Shown here piece by piece: positions 17,370-25,985 of a stretch of 64,000 nucleotides of DNA. Location of the stretch: NCBI RefSeq assembly GCF_030123065.1, contig NZ_CP126093.1, positions 2,670,001 through 2,734,000 on the forward strand, read 5' to 3'. The position numbers and the translations under genes were made by a program. The notes beneath the pieces were generated by a model. The model saw only the letters and a program-made list of their open reading frames with translations, was not told the DNA's origin and ran no database searches. This DNA comes from Neobacillus sp. DY30 (GTDB lineage: Bacteria; Bacillota; Bacilli; Bacillales; Cytobacillaceae). Positions within the stretch are counted from its first letter, which is position 1. Every line of letters begins with the position of its first letter.

Positions 17370-18095
17370 ATGAAAGCAATTCTTTATATCGGCCACGGTA
17401 CCCGTTCAAAAAAAGGAGCGGTAGAGATTAGAGCCTTTATCGACAAGGTTAAGGCACGAATTGATGTACCGATTCAGGAACTCAGTTTCCTTGAGTTAAC
17501 AGAGCCGCTGATTGAAGAAGGCTTTGTTGCATGTGTCGAGCAGGGTGCAACGGAAATAGACGTTGTTCCACTGTTTCTTTTAGCAGCCGGACACATCAAA
17601 CTGGATATCCCTGAAGCCTTGGCACCCTTGATTTCCCTATATCCTACTATTCCGGTAAAAATAAAGAATCCGTTTGGTGTACAGGAAGTTATTTTGGATG
17701 GTGTCGCTGAGTTGATAAAGGATTCTGCAGGTGAAATTGCACCTAATGACAGGTTATTAATCGTCGGGGTAGGCAGCAGTGACCCGGATGTTCACGTAAA
17801 CTTTGGGAAGATTGCACATGGTCTCGGGGATCGGCTCAGACCAGAAAGTGTTTCCGTTTGCTATTTAGCAGCGACTGAACCAAAGTTAAATGAGGGGTTG
17901 GAGTCTATATCGGAAGGAGCCGAAGGCCGGGTAATTGTCGTTCCTTATATGCTGTTTACAGGTCTCCTTTTAGCTGAATTAAACAAAATCGTTCGGACCC
18001 GTCAAAAAGAAGGTCAAAGGATCCTTTGTACCGCAGCTTTAAGCAGCCATACGGTCATTGAGGATATCGTTATTGAACGTGCGGTTGGTGAGTAG
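17370..18095 (+). CDS. sirB: Sirohydrochlorin ferrochelatase, CbiX/SirB type
   Basis: A 241-residue chelatase that inserts iron into sirohydrochlorin, the last step of siroheme synthesis. The N-terminal half begins ILYIGHGTRSKKGAVEI, with the metal/substrate His in GHGTRS; a second chelatase-like half follows (LLIVGVGSSDPDVH). It is the sixth gene of the S-box operon. In B. subtilis sirC, the precorrin-2 dehydrogenase, follows sirB; here the next gene is cysJ, so sirC is missing from the cluster. GAAGGGAG precedes ATG 17370. Confidence 0.92.
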   Translation: MKAILYIGHGTRSKKGAVEIRAFIDKVKARIDVPIQELSFLELTEPLIEEGFVACVEQGATEIDVVPLFLLAAGHIKLDIPEALAPLISLYPTIPVKIKNPFGVQEVILDGVAELIKDSAGEIAPNDRLLIVGVGSSDPDVHVNFGKIAHGLGDRLRPESVSVCYLAATEPKLNEGLESISEGAEGRVIVVPYMLFTGLLLAELNKIVRTRQKEGQRILCTAALSSHTVIEDIVIERAVGE

Positions 18096-18134
18096 AGAGT
18101 AGAAACTTAGTCTTTAAATGAACAAATAATAATC

Positions 18135-18162
18135 TTACAGTTTCTAAAAAGTACTGTATGAT
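18135..18162 (+). promoter_or_regulatory. Candidate promoter of cysJI
   Basis: TTACAG (18135-18140) and TATGAT (18157-18162) with a 16-bp spacer lie in the 100-bp gap after sirB. No terminator precedes, so cysJI may be read both from here and from the S-box operon. Confidence 0.4.
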
Positions 18163-18194
18163 AGAGTTTATATTCCATAGTGAGGTGGATAACG

Positions 18195-20000
18195 TTGCAA
18201 CTTCAGGTAATGAACAGTCCGTTTAATCAGGAGCAGGCGGAACTCCTAAATCGTCTTTTACCTACTTTTACTGAATCACAAAAAGTGTGGTTGAGCGGGT
18301 ATCTTGCGGGTGCAGCTTCTGCGCCATTGGCTTCAGTCCTCGGTGTGCCAAGCCAGCAAGGAATCTCAGAAGGTACAGCTTCAAAAGAAGTGACCATTCT
18401 TTACGGTTCACAGTCAGGTAATGCGCGAGGATTAGCAAAAAAGGCTAGCACGACACTTGAGGGGAAAGGGTTCCAAGTAACGGTTTCCGCCATGAGTGAT
18501 TTTAAGCCTAACAATATTAAGAAAGTAAAAAATCTACTTATAGTAGTAAGTACCCACGGCGAAGGCGATCCACCGGATAATGCGCTAACTTTCCATGAGT
18601 TTCTACACGGAAAACGAGCTCCTAAGCTTGAGGACTTAAACTTTTCAGTCTTATCTCTTGGAGATAGCTCATATGAATTTTTCTGTGAAACAGGAAAACA
18701 ATTTGACGCCCGTTTAGAGGAACTAGGAGGTACTCGACTTTATCCACGTTTCGACTGTGATCTAGATTACGATGAGCCGGCATCAGAGTGGCTCACAGGC
18801 GTGATTAGCAGCCTAGGTGAAGCTAAGGGTGGAGTTCCTGTATTAACTCAGGGTGCAGCTGCTCAAACTGTTGAATCAACTTATTCAAGAACAAATCCGT
18901 TTAGAGCAGAAGTGCTGGATAATCTCAACTTAAACGGCCGGGGATCGAATAAAGAAACAAGACACCTTGAGTTATCGCTTGAAGGCTCTGGTCTTAGTTT
19001 CGAACCAGGAGATAGTCTAGGAATCTATCCGGAAAATGATCCAGAACTAGTTGACTTGCTTTTGGAAGAATTGAAATGGAACCCAGAAGAGAGTGTAACC
19101 ATTAATAAACAAGGTGAGGTTCTTTCGTTAAAAGATGCGTTAAAGACTTATTATGAGATTACAACATTAACAAAGCCGCTACTTGAAAAAATTGCGAAGC
19201 TTACTGTAAACAGCGGATTTCAGGAATTTCTGAATGACAGTGAAAAAGTGAAATCATATCTTGAAGGACATGATTTACTAGATGTTGTTCGCGAATTTGG
19301 ACCGGTTAATAGCTCTCCTCAAGAGTTCGTATCCATTCTTAGAAAAATGCCAGCACGATTATACTCGATTGCAAGCAGTTTAAATGCAAATCCTGATGAA
19401 GTTCATTTAACGATAGGTGCTGTACGGTACAACGCCTTCGGTCGTGATCGCAAAGGTGTTTGCTCCATTTATACAGCAGAACGATTACAGCCAGGAGACA
19501 CGGTACCAATCTATATTCAACACAATGAAAACTTTAAGCTGCCATCCAATCCTGAAGCACCAATTATTATGGTAGGACCAGGAACAGGTGTAGCACCGTT
19601 CCGTTCCTTTATGCAAGAACGCGAGGAAGCAGGTGCGGAAGGTAAATCTTGGATGTTCTTTGGGGACCAGCATTTTGTGACAGATTTCCTTTATCAAACA
19701 GAATGGCAAAAATGGTTAAAAGACGGTGTATTAACGAGAATGGATGTTGCTTTTTCACGTGACACAGCTGAAAAAGTTTATGTGCAGCACCGTATGCTCG
19801 AACAAAGCAAAGAATTATTCCAGTGGCTTCAAGATGGGGCTTATGTATACATTTGCGGTGATGAAAAACACATGGCACATGACGTCCATCAAACACTAAT
19901 TCACATTATCGAAAAAGAAGGAAGCTTGAGCCGAGAAGAGGCGGAAGCCTACTTAACAGATATGCAGCAGCAAAAACGGTACCAGCGCGATGTCTATTGA
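18195..20000 (+). CDS. cysJ: Sulfite reductase [NADPH] flavoprotein alpha subunit
   Basis: A 601-residue diflavin reductase that passes electrons from NADPH via FAD and FMN to CysI. The FMN-binding flavodoxin domain (ILYGSQSGNARGLA, STHGEGDPPDN, SLGDSSYEFF) occupies about residues 65-210; the FAD domain has RLYSIASS and the GVCSIYTA segment; the NADPH domain has VGPGTGVAPFRSF and ends in RYQRDVY, the typical C-terminal Tyr. Start TTG 18195, 7 nt after GAGGTGG, yields the N-terminus MQLQVMNSPFNQEQ, as in B. subtilis; GTG 18180 overlaps the ribosome site. Its pair cysI follows after 28 bp. Confidence 0.96.
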   Translation: MQLQVMNSPFNQEQAELLNRLLPTFTESQKVWLSGYLAGAASAPLASVLGVPSQQGISEGTASKEVTILYGSQSGNARGLAKKASTTLEGKGFQVTVSAMSDFKPNNIKKVKNLLIVVSTHGEGDPPDNALTFHEFLHGKRAPKLEDLNFSVLSLGDSSYEFFCETGKQFDARLEELGGTRLYPRFDCDLDYDEPASEWLTGVISSLGEAKGGVPVLTQGAAAQTVESTYSRTNPFRAEVLDNLNLNGRGSNKETRHLELSLEGSGLSFEPGDSLGIYPENDPELVDLLLEELKWNPEESVTINKQGEVLSLKDALKTYYEITTLTKPLLEKIAKLTVNSGFQEFLNDSEKVKSYLEGHDLLDVVREFGPVNSSPQEFVSILRKMPARLYSIASSLNANPDEVHLTIGAVRYNAFGRDRKGVCSIYTAERLQPGDTVPIYIQHNENFKLPSNPEAPIIMVGPGTGVAPFRSFMQEREEAGAEGKSWMFFGDQHFVTDFLYQTEWQKWLKDGVLTRMDVAFSRDTAEKVYVQHRMLEQSKELFQWLQDGAYVYICGDEKHMAHDVHQTLIHIIEKEGSLSREEAEAYLTDMQQQKRYQRDVY

Positions 20001-20028
20001 TACAGTAGTGGAAGGAGATTTTTCTTAA

Positions 20029-21744
20029 ATGGTGAAGCAAAAATTAAAGGCACCTGAAGGCGCGCCAAGTGATGTAGAGCGTATAAAAAGAGAAAGTAAC
20101 TTTTTACGCGGAACACTGAAAGAAGTCATGCTCGATCGAATCAGTGCAGGAATTCCTGACGATGATAACCGCCTTATGAAGCACCACGGCAGTTATCTGC
20201 AGGACGACCGTGACCTCCGCAATGAGCGGCAAAAACAAAAGTTGGAGCCTGCTTACCAATTTATGCTTCGTGTTCGTATGCCAGGCGGGGTTGCTACTCC
20301 GGAACAGTGGCTGGTCATGGATGACTTAGCTGAAAAATACGGAAATGGTACATTAAAATTAACTACGCGTGAAACTTTTCAAATGCACGGTATTTTGAAA
20401 TGGAATATGAAAAGTACCATTCAGGAAATTCATGCCGCTCTTCTTGATACCATCGCGGCTTGCGGGGATGTAAACCGTAATGTTATGTGTGCCTCAAATC
20501 CTTATCAGTCTGAGGTTCACGCTGAAGTGTACGAATGGTCGAAAAAATTGAGCAATGACCTTTTGCCGCGAACAAGAGCTTACCATGAAATTTGGCTTGA
20601 TGAAGAAAAAGTGGCTGGTACACCGGAAGTAGAAGAAGAACCAATGTACGGACCGCTTTATCTGCCGCGTAAATTTAAAATCGGTATCGCTGTGCCGCCA
20701 TCTAATGACATTGACGTTTTCTCACAGGATCTTGGTTTTATTGCGATTGTTGAAGAAGGAAAGCTAATCGGCTTTAATGTCGCAATTGGGGGCGGAATGG
20801 GTATGTCTCATGGAGACAAAGAGACTTACCCGCAGCTTGCAAAGGTAATAGGCTTTGTTAAACCAACGCAAATCTATGATGTGGCAGAAAAAGTCATTAC
20901 CATTCAACGTGATTACGGAAACCGTTCAGAACGTAAAAACGCACGTTTTAAGTACACTGTCGACAGATTAGGACTAGAGACAGTAAAAGAAGAGCTAGAA
21001 GAGCGCCTCGGCTGGAATCTTGATGAGGCAAGGCCTTATCATTTTGATAACAATGGTGATCGCTACGGCTGGGTGAAAGGTATTGGTGGAAAATGGCATT
21101 TAACACTGTTTATTGAAGGTGGACGTGTCGCTGATTTTGATGATTATAAGCTGAAGACAGGCTTACGGGAAATTGCCAAGGTACATACTGGTGATATCCG
21201 TCTGACGTCTAATCAGAATATAATCATTGCCAATGTATCAGCCCAGAAAAAGAAGAAAATTAATGAATTGGTTGAACAATACGGTTTAACGGATGGTGAG
21301 CATATTTCAGCACTCCGACGCAGTTCAATCGCCTGCGTTGCGCTGCCAACATGCGGTTTAGCAATGGCAGAAGCAGAACGTTATTTGCCGCGTCTAGTGG
21401 ATAAAATTGAGGATATTGTAGATGAAAACGGTCTTCGAGATAAAGAAATTACCATTCGTATGACAGGGTGCCCGAACGGCTGTGCACGTCATGCGCTCGG
21501 AGAAATTGGCTTTATCGGGAAGGCGCCAGGAAAATACAATATGTACTTAGGAGCCGCTCATGACGGCAGCCGCTTAAGTAAAATGTACCGAGAAAACATT
21601 GGGGAAGAAGAAATTTTGAGTGAACTTCGTGTTGTTCTATCACGCTATGCGAAAGAACGCCAGCAAGACGAGCACTTCGGTGATTTCGTCATCCGTGCAG
21701 GTATTGTCCAAGCTACAACAGATGGCACCAATTTTCACGAGTAA
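20029..21744 (+). CDS. cysI: Sulfite reductase [NADPH] hemoprotein beta subunit
   Basis: A 571-residue siroheme/[4Fe-4S] enzyme that reduces sulfite to sulfide by six electrons. The ferredoxin-like repeats include [11 protein letters not shown] and [11 protein letters not shown]. The cluster and siroheme ligands are [19 protein letters not shown] and [17 protein letters not shown] (CxxxxxC...CxxxC). ATG 20029 follows GGAAGGAG. It ends the cys region at a strong terminator. Sulfide would then feed cysteine synthase, which is not in the window. Confidence 0.97.
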   Translation: MVKQKLKAPEGAPSDVERIKRESNFLRGTLKEVMLDRISAGIPDDDNRLMKHHGSYLQDDRDLRNERQKQKLEPAYQFMLRVRMPGGVATPEQWLVMDDLAEKYGNGTLKLTTRETFQMHGILKWNMKSTIQEIHAALLDTIAACGDVNRNVMCASNPYQSEVHAEVYEWSKKLSNDLLPRTRAYHEIWLDEEKVAGTPEVEEEPMYGPLYLPRKFKIGIAVPPSNDIDVFSQDLGFIAIVEEGKLIGFNVAIGGGMGMSHGDKETYPQLAKVIGFVKPTQIYDVAEKVITIQRDYGNRSERKNARFKYTVDRLGLETVKEELEERLGWNLDEARPYHFDNNGDRYGWVKGIGGKWHLTLFIEGGRVADFDDYKLKTGLREIAKVHTGDIRLTSNQNIIIANVSAQKKKKINELVEQYGLTDGEHISALRRSSIACVALPTCGLAMAEAERYLPRLVDKIEDIVDENGLRDKEITIRMTGCPNGCARHALGEIGFIGKAPGKYNMYLGAAHDGSRLSKMYRENIGEEEILSELRVVLSRYAKERQQDEHFGDFVIRAGIVQATTDGTNFHE

Positions 21745-21750
21745 TATAGA

Positions 21751-21781
21751 AAAAGAGACAGAAATCCTGTCTCTTTTTTTT
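21751..21781 (+). terminator. Rho-independent terminator of cysJI
   Basis: AAAGAGACAG pairs with CTGTCTCTTT around a short loop, followed by a long T-run. Confidence 0.92.
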
Positions 21782-21850
21782 ATAAAAAATATTCAGAAAT
21801 TTTCAATAACGTCTAGTTTTGTCACAATTTAACTTGTTTTAGCGAAACGA

Positions 21851-21878
21851 TTTAATAGATTTAAATCCGTGCTATAAT
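21851..21878 (+). promoter_or_regulatory. Promoter of Spo0E-like gene
   Basis: Perfect TATAAT at 21873-21878, with an extended-TG context (TGCTATAAT) and a weak TTTAAT -35 at 21851-21856. Confidence 0.55.
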
Positions 21879-21946
21879 ACTTTTCATGACTAACATATAA
21901 AAAGCAGCTAGATAATTAATATATTGCTTAGAGGTGTATTTTTGTT

Positions 21947-22222
21947 ATGAGGAAAGTAGATTTAGAAGAGGCAATAAATGAAAAAAGAACTGAAATGATA
22001 GAATTGGGTATGGCAAAAGGTCTGTCTAGTGAGGAAACGGTAGTCTGCAGTCAGGAACTGGACAGACTCCTCAATGAGTATAGGAGGTTAACCGTTAAAC
22101 AGGGTCGGTCCAAAACTACCTTATTTCAAGATGACTTTTTGACCATATATGAGAACTTATTTAGTATAATCATGAGACCTTACGAATTATTTCTTCCTTA
22201 CAAGAGTAATAGATTCTCTTAA
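21947..22222 (+). CDS. Spo0E-family aspartyl-phosphate phosphatase
   Basis: A 91-residue protein with the helical-hairpin Spo0E fold: an N-terminal helix with INEKRTEMIELGMAKGLSSEETVVCSQELDRLLNEY, including the family signature SQELD that places the catalytic residues. Spo0E-type phosphatases dephosphorylate Spo0A-P and so restrain sporulation; B. subtilis has Spo0E, YisI and YnzD. The C-terminal 40 residues after the SQELD helix have no motif I recognise. ATG 21947 has AGAGGTG upstream. The gene is a stand-alone unit with its own promoter and terminator. Confidence 0.85.
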   Translation: MRKVDLEEAINEKRTEMIELGMAKGLSSEETVVCSQELDRLLNEYRRLTVKQGRSKTTLFQDDFLTIYENLFSIIMRPYELFLPYKSNRFS

Positions 22223-22250
22223 GCTTATTGTATTCAAATAAGGTTTTTTT

Positions 22251-22286
22251 AGACCCACCCATTTGAAAAGATGGGTCTTTTTTTTC
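22251..22286 (+). terminator. Rho-independent terminator of Spo0E-like gene
   Basis: AGACCCA (22251-22257) pairs with TGGGTCT (22272-22278), followed by eight or more T residues. The opposite strand has no T-run. Confidence 0.8.
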
Positions 22287-22297
22287 GTAAAAAATCT

Positions 22298-22483
22298 CTA
22301 CGTACGCTGAATCGTAGAAGTGGAGAAGTTTTTTACCATTTTTTGCAGGTTTCTATGTGCTTCTCTTAACTTAATGGTTTCTTCTATGATTCTTTGGAAG
22401 CCTTCAATATCTCTATCAGATGCATTTAATAGTGTTTTTGGTACTCCTTCAGCAATTTGTTGTAGGGTTATATCCTGGCTCAT
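22298..22483 (-). CDS. Small conserved-looking protein of unknown function
   Basis: A 61-residue soluble, helical protein starting MSQDITLQQIAEGVPKTLL, with a predicted helix rich in E/K/R (IEGFQRIIEETIKLREAHRNLQKMVKNF). Start ATG 22483 is 7 nt after AAAGGTGG; an in-frame GTG at 22495 lies inside the ribosome site. I do not recognise a family. It converges on the Spo0E-like gene; the terminator between them works only for the plus strand. The good ribosome site and absence of competing frames support a real gene. Confidence 0.55.
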   Translation of the reverse strand: MSQDITLQQIAEGVPKTLLNASDRDIEGFQRIIEETIKLREAHRNLQKMVKNFSTSTIQRT

Positions 22484-22499
22484 CGCTATGACCACCTTT

Positions 22500-22796
22500 C
22501 AACTTATTCATTAGACTAGCTATTCGTCTACTTAAATAGTTTGAGGCGGAGTGGTATTTCTCCTGCTAGGACTGTAAAAAACTTGTCTACATGAATCAGC
22601 AGATTCTATTAGAAATTGCAACGTTCTAGCAAATAACGACGGGAATTCGTCATCATTACTTAACCATTGTAGAAAAATATTTAAAGAAAATTCAGTCAAT
22701 ATAAAATGAAATAGAATTATAATGAGTACCACCTCAATATAACTCCGTGTTTCAAAAGAAATGAATAGAAAAGTTTTCAGAATCAGAGAATAATTG
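22500..22796. other. Non-coding stretch, no clear content
   Basis: AT-rich sequence between the small minus-strand gene and the ABC transporter promoter. A minus-strand open frame (22532-22732) has a GAGGTGG upstream but no usable start codon and an atypical composition. I see no repeat or RNA motif. Confidence 0.4.
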
Positions 22797-22824
22797 TTGA
22801 CTTAACCTTAGTTTGTAATATAAT
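22797..22824 (+). promoter_or_regulatory. Sigma-A promoter of ABC transporter operon
   Basis: TTGACT (22797-22802), 16-bp spacer, TATAAT (22819-22824). Confidence 0.7.
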
Positions 22825-22867
22825 AAAACCAATAGTTTTACTGGGGATTTAAAAGAGGTGAAAGATA

Positions 22868-23710
22868 GTGTACTTAACAATAGAAAATATCCAGAAAAGT
22901 TTTGTAAATGATAGAAAAGAAAACGTGAAAGTACTTGATGGAATAAATTTAAATGTAAAAAAAGGAAGCTTTGTTTCGATCGTTGGACCATCAGGATGCG
23001 GAAAGTCCACACTGCTTTATCTTATCGCGGGTTTAGACAAAGCAGATAGCGGAGATATAAGGGTTGATGGAGAATTGGTATCAAAACCAGGACCTGAAAG
23101 AGTAGTAGTTTTCCAAGAAGCTGGTTTGTTTCCTTGGCTGACAGTTTTGGAAAATGTAACCTATGGACTAATTCTGAAAAAAATGCCAAAAGAAGAAGCA
23201 AAAGCGAAGGCACTGGATGTCTTAAAAATGGTTCACCTCAGTAAGTATGTGAATTCCTATCCTCACGAATTATCAGGTGGAATGAAGCAAAGGGTTTCAA
23301 TTGCTAGAGCATTAGTGATGGAGCCGGATATTCTGTTAATGGATGAACCTTTTTCAGCATTAGATGAACAAACGAGAATGGTGCTGCATAAAGAGCTGCT
23401 TGAAATTTGGAGGAAAACGAAGGTTACAATCTTCTTTATTACCCACAATATCAGGGAAGCAGTGCTTCTTTCAGAAGAAGTGGTGGTGTTTGCTACACGC
23501 CCTGGAAGGATTAAAGAAATTATTCCTGTTCCTACCATGAAGGATGGGGTTACACCGGACAGTGTTACCTTAAATACGGAGCAAAGAATTTTATCTATAC
23601 TACAAGAAGAAATCGAAAAGGTATTGAAGGAGGAAATCGGTGATGACTACAGCTTTAAGACGAATCATCTTCATCGCGGCGATAGCGGTGATATGGGAAG
23701 TCACATCTAG
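22868..23710 (+). CDS. ABC transporter ATP-binding protein, SsuB/TauB/NrtD type
   Basis: A 280-residue ATPase powering uptake of a small anion, probably an organosulfonate. It shows Walker A GPSGCGKST, Q-loop VVFQEAGLFPW (the Q-E-x-x-L-F-P-W form typical of the nitrate/sulfonate/taurine group), signature LSGGMKQR, Walker B ILLMDEPFSALD and the switch His in FFITHNIREA. GTG 22868 follows GAGGTG by 7 nt. The C-terminus overlaps the permease gene by 68 bp; the last 20 or so residues (from DDYSF) are simply the permease start read in another frame and are unlike a family tail. Substrate is inferred from family and neighbourhood. Confidence 0.9.
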   Translation: MYLTIENIQKSFVNDRKENVKVLDGINLNVKKGSFVSIVGPSGCGKSTLLYLIAGLDKADSGDIRVDGELVSKPGPERVVVFQEAGLFPWLTVLENVTYGLILKKMPKEEAKAKALDVLKMVHLSKYVNSYPHELSGGMKQRVSIARALVMEPDILLMDEPFSALDEQTRMVLHKELLEIWRKTKVTIFFITHNIREAVLLSEEVVVFATRPGRIKEIIPVPTMKDGVTPDSVTLNTEQRILSILQEEIEKVLKEEIGDDYSFKTNHLHRGDSGDMGSHI

Positions 23711-24404
23711 ATTTTCCAGCCTTCCAGATTTTATGTTTCCGAGCCTGACTCAAGTTCTTGACACACTTTTTAACGGCTTAATGAGCGGTCAAATTACAAT
23801 GGCAATCGGTAAAAGTATGGGGCGGATCCTCCTCGGTTTTACGATTGCAATTGTAGTCGGTTTAATATTAGGGTACTTCATCTGGAGATATAAACTGATT
23901 GAAGACACGCTTGGTTTTGTGGTTACGGCACTTCAATCGATACCAAGTATCGTGTGGTTCCCGCTAGCGATTATCTGGTTTGGTCTAAATGATTTCTCGA
24001 TTCTTTTTATCGTTACAATCGGTGCTACATGGACCATGACGGTGAATGCAACAAGCGGATTTAAAAATGTACCTCAGCTTTATCAGCGTGTTGCCAAGGT
24101 ATATGGTTCAAGCGGATTCCATTTCCTTCGGACTGTGATTCTTCCAGCATCTATCCCGCAAATCATTTCGGGTCTGCGGATTGCTTGGGCATTCTCATGG
24201 CGTGCCTTAATGGCCGGAGAACTTCTCGGCGGCGGAGGCGGACTTGGCCAGCTGCTTGAAATGGGTCGTTCACTTGGCCAAATGGATTTAGTTATTTCGG
24301 TCATGATTATTATTGCGATTATCGGGACTATCGTTGATAATGTTGTTTTTTCAAGACTTGAACGCAACGTAGAAGTAAAATGGGGTATTAGAAAGAGAGC
24401 TTAA
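23643..24404 (+). CDS. ABC transporter permease, SsuC/TauC type
   Basis: A 253-residue inner-membrane permease with about six helices and the binding-protein-dependent (BPD) loop near KVYGSSGFHFLRTVILPASIPQIISGLRIAWAFSWRALMAGE. The start ATG 23643 has AAGGAGG 10 nt upstream; GTG 23640 is in frame too. It overlaps the ATPase gene and is followed by the binding protein. Homologues move sulfonates, taurine or nitrate; sequence alone does not separate these. Confidence 0.9.
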   Translation: MTTALRRIIFIAAIAVIWEVTSRFSSLPDFMFPSLTQVLDTLFNGLMSGQITMAIGKSMGRILLGFTIAIVVGLILGYFIWRYKLIEDTLGFVVTALQSIPSIVWFPLAIIWFGLNDFSILFIVTIGATWTMTVNATSGFKNVPQLYQRVAKVYGSSGFHFLRTVILPASIPQIISGLRIAWAFSWRALMAGELLGGGGGLGQLLEMGRSLGQMDLVISVMIIIAIIGTIVDNVVFSRLERNVEVKWGIRKRA

Positions 24405-24431
24405 TAAATTTAAATGCCAGGAGAGAAAAAC

Positions 24432-25439
24432 ATGTTTAAAAAATCTATGCTATATCTATTGATCACAGTTTTATTTGTTGGACTGCTTAGCGCATGTGCC
24501 CAATCTTCGAACGAAGGTAAGAGCGAAGGCGATGGCGGAGAGGTTAAGACCGTTAAGATTGGTTATTTTCCAAACTTAACGCATATTGCCACAATTGTAG
24601 CACTAGAAAAAGGCTATTTTGAAGAAGCTTTTGGTAAGGATGTTACCATTGAAACAAAAACCGTTGCAAATGGCGGGCTATTTATGGAAGCAATGGCAAC
24701 GAAAGCAATTGACGTAGGTACAGTAGGTCCTGGCCCATTACTTAACTTTTATGTGAAAAACAAAGAGTACCACCTCATCTCAGGTGCGGTAAATGGCGGT
24801 GCTGTCCTAGTTGCTGCAGAAGGCAGCGGAGTGGAAAAATTAGAAGATTTAGATGGAAAAAAAGTAGCGATTCCGGTTATTGGAAGTACACAGGATGTAA
24901 TGCTACGTAAAGCATTGAAAGAAGCAGATTTAAAAGCAAAAACAAGCGGTGGTACAGTAGATTTATTTGCTGCAGCACCAGCTGACACAGCTTCTCTATT
25001 TGTCCAAAAACAAGTGGACGCAGCGGCGACTCAAGAGCCTTGGGGCTATGTACTTGAAAACCAAGCAAATGGAAAGTTACTATTAGACTGGGATGAGTTT
25101 GCTTGGGGTAAGGAATCAACGAATACAGTGGTTGCAGCTAGAGCGGACTTCATAAAAAACAAAGACTTATCACAGAAATATTTAGAAGCCCACAAAAAGT
25201 CAGTTCAATTCATTCAAGACAATCCAGAAGAGAGTAAAGAAATTGTCATCAAGCATTTAAAAGATCTTACAGGTAAAGAGTTAAATAAAGACGAAGTAGA
25301 CGCTGCATTCTCACGTTTAGCTGTCACAACAGAGGTTAACGAAAAAGTAATTCAAGAAATGGCGGATATCAGCAAAGAAGCTGGCTATATTCCGAGCAGT
25401 GATATTAAAGGTTTAATTGACTTGTCATTATTGAAGTAA
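24432..25439 (+). CDS. ABC transporter substrate-binding lipoprotein, SsuA/NrtA type
   Basis: A 335-residue lipoprotein with signal MFKKSMLYLLITVLFVGLLSAC; the lipobox LSAC gives the acylated Cys. The mature part is a type II periplasmic-binding fold: VKIGYFPNLTHIATIVALEKGYF, AIDVGTVGPGPLL, GSGVEKLEDLDGKKVAIP, and VDAAATQEPWGYVLE are all typical of sulfonate/nitrate/taurine binders. Start ATG 24432 has AGGAG 8 nt upstream. No SsuD monooxygenase or other catabolic gene lies downstream, so how a sulfonate would be desulfonated is not answered here. Confidence 0.9.
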   Translation: MFKKSMLYLLITVLFVGLLSACAQSSNEGKSEGDGGEVKTVKIGYFPNLTHIATIVALEKGYFEEAFGKDVTIETKTVANGGLFMEAMATKAIDVGTVGPGPLLNFYVKNKEYHLISGAVNGGAVLVAAEGSGVEKLEDLDGKKVAIPVIGSTQDVMLRKALKEADLKAKTSGGTVDLFAAAPADTASLFVQKQVDAAATQEPWGYVLENQANGKLLLDWDEFAWGKESTNTVVAARADFIKNKDLSQKYLEAHKKSVQFIQDNPEESKEIVIKHLKDLTGKELNKDEVDAAFSRLAVTTEVNEKVIQEMADISKEAGYIPSSDIKGLIDLSLLK

Positions 25440-25445
25440 AAATAG

Positions 25446-25484
25446 AAGGTTTTGAGCTCGATTATGAGTTCAAAACCTTTTTTT
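25446..25484 (+). terminator. Rho-independent terminator of ABC transporter operon
   Basis: AAGGTTTTGA pairs with TCAAAACCTT, followed by a run of seven T. Confidence 0.9.
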
Positions 25485-25528
25485 ACGGTAAAATAAGAAT
25501 GGAAATTCATAAGGGAAGGATGACAGAA

Positions 25529-25954
25529 ATGAAATCAACAATCACATGGCAAGGGGATATGGCTTTTACCGGGACTACACCGTCTGGGCATGAATTAAGA
25601 ATGGACGCCGCACCAGAAATTGGCGGACAAAACAGCGGAGCAAGACCCACTGAGCTGCTCCTTTATTCGCTCGCAGGCTGTACAGGAATCGATATTGTAA
25701 TGATCTTGAAGAAGATGCGGTTAGAGTTAACAGGTTTTACGATGGAAATAGAGGGAACTCGTGCCGGTACAGAACCAAAGAAATTTACGGATTTTCATAT
25801 TCATTATTTAGTAGAAGGTGATCTGCCAGAAGACAAGGTAATCCGTGCGATCCAATTATCAAAAGACAAATACTGCTCCGTCTCCCATTCATTGAGTGCA
25901 AACATCGTTGCAAGCTATTCTATTAATGGAGTAAAAGGAAACCAGGTACTATAA
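25529..25954 (+). CDS. OsmC/Ohr-family peroxidase-like protein (YhfA group)
   Basis: A 141-residue OsmC-fold protein. The two family cysteines are in LAGCTGIDIVMILKKM and DKYCSVSHSLS, the thiol pair used by OsmC/Ohr proteins to reduce hydroperoxides. The short form with GCTG and YCSVS is characteristic of the YhfA-like subgroup, for which peroxidase activity is less certain. Start ATG 25529 is 11 nt after AAGGGAAGG; ATG 25520 is too close. It stands between two terminators and may have its own promoter, which I could not define. Confidence 0.85.
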   Translation: MKSTITWQGDMAFTGTTPSGHELRMDAAPEIGGQNSGARPTELLLYSLAGCTGIDIVMILKKMRLELTGFTMEIEGTRAGTEPKKFTDFHIHYLVEGDLPEDKVIRAIQLSKDKYCSVSHSLSANIVASYSINGVKGNQVL

Positions 25955-25958
25955 AAAT

Positions 25959-25985
25959 AGGGATTCAGCTTTTGGCTGAATCCCT
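25959..25985. terminator. Bidirectional terminator between OsmC-like and J-domain genes
   Basis: AGGGATTCAGC (25959-25969) and GCTGAATCCCT (25975-25985) form an 11-bp stem with a TTTTG loop; it overlaps the stop codon of the minus-strand gene. T-runs are weak on both sides. Confidence 0.7.

Noticed and set aside
22532-22732. 66-codon minus-strand frame with a GAGGTGG upstream
   Set aside because: No usable start codon at the right distance and no recognisable protein character.
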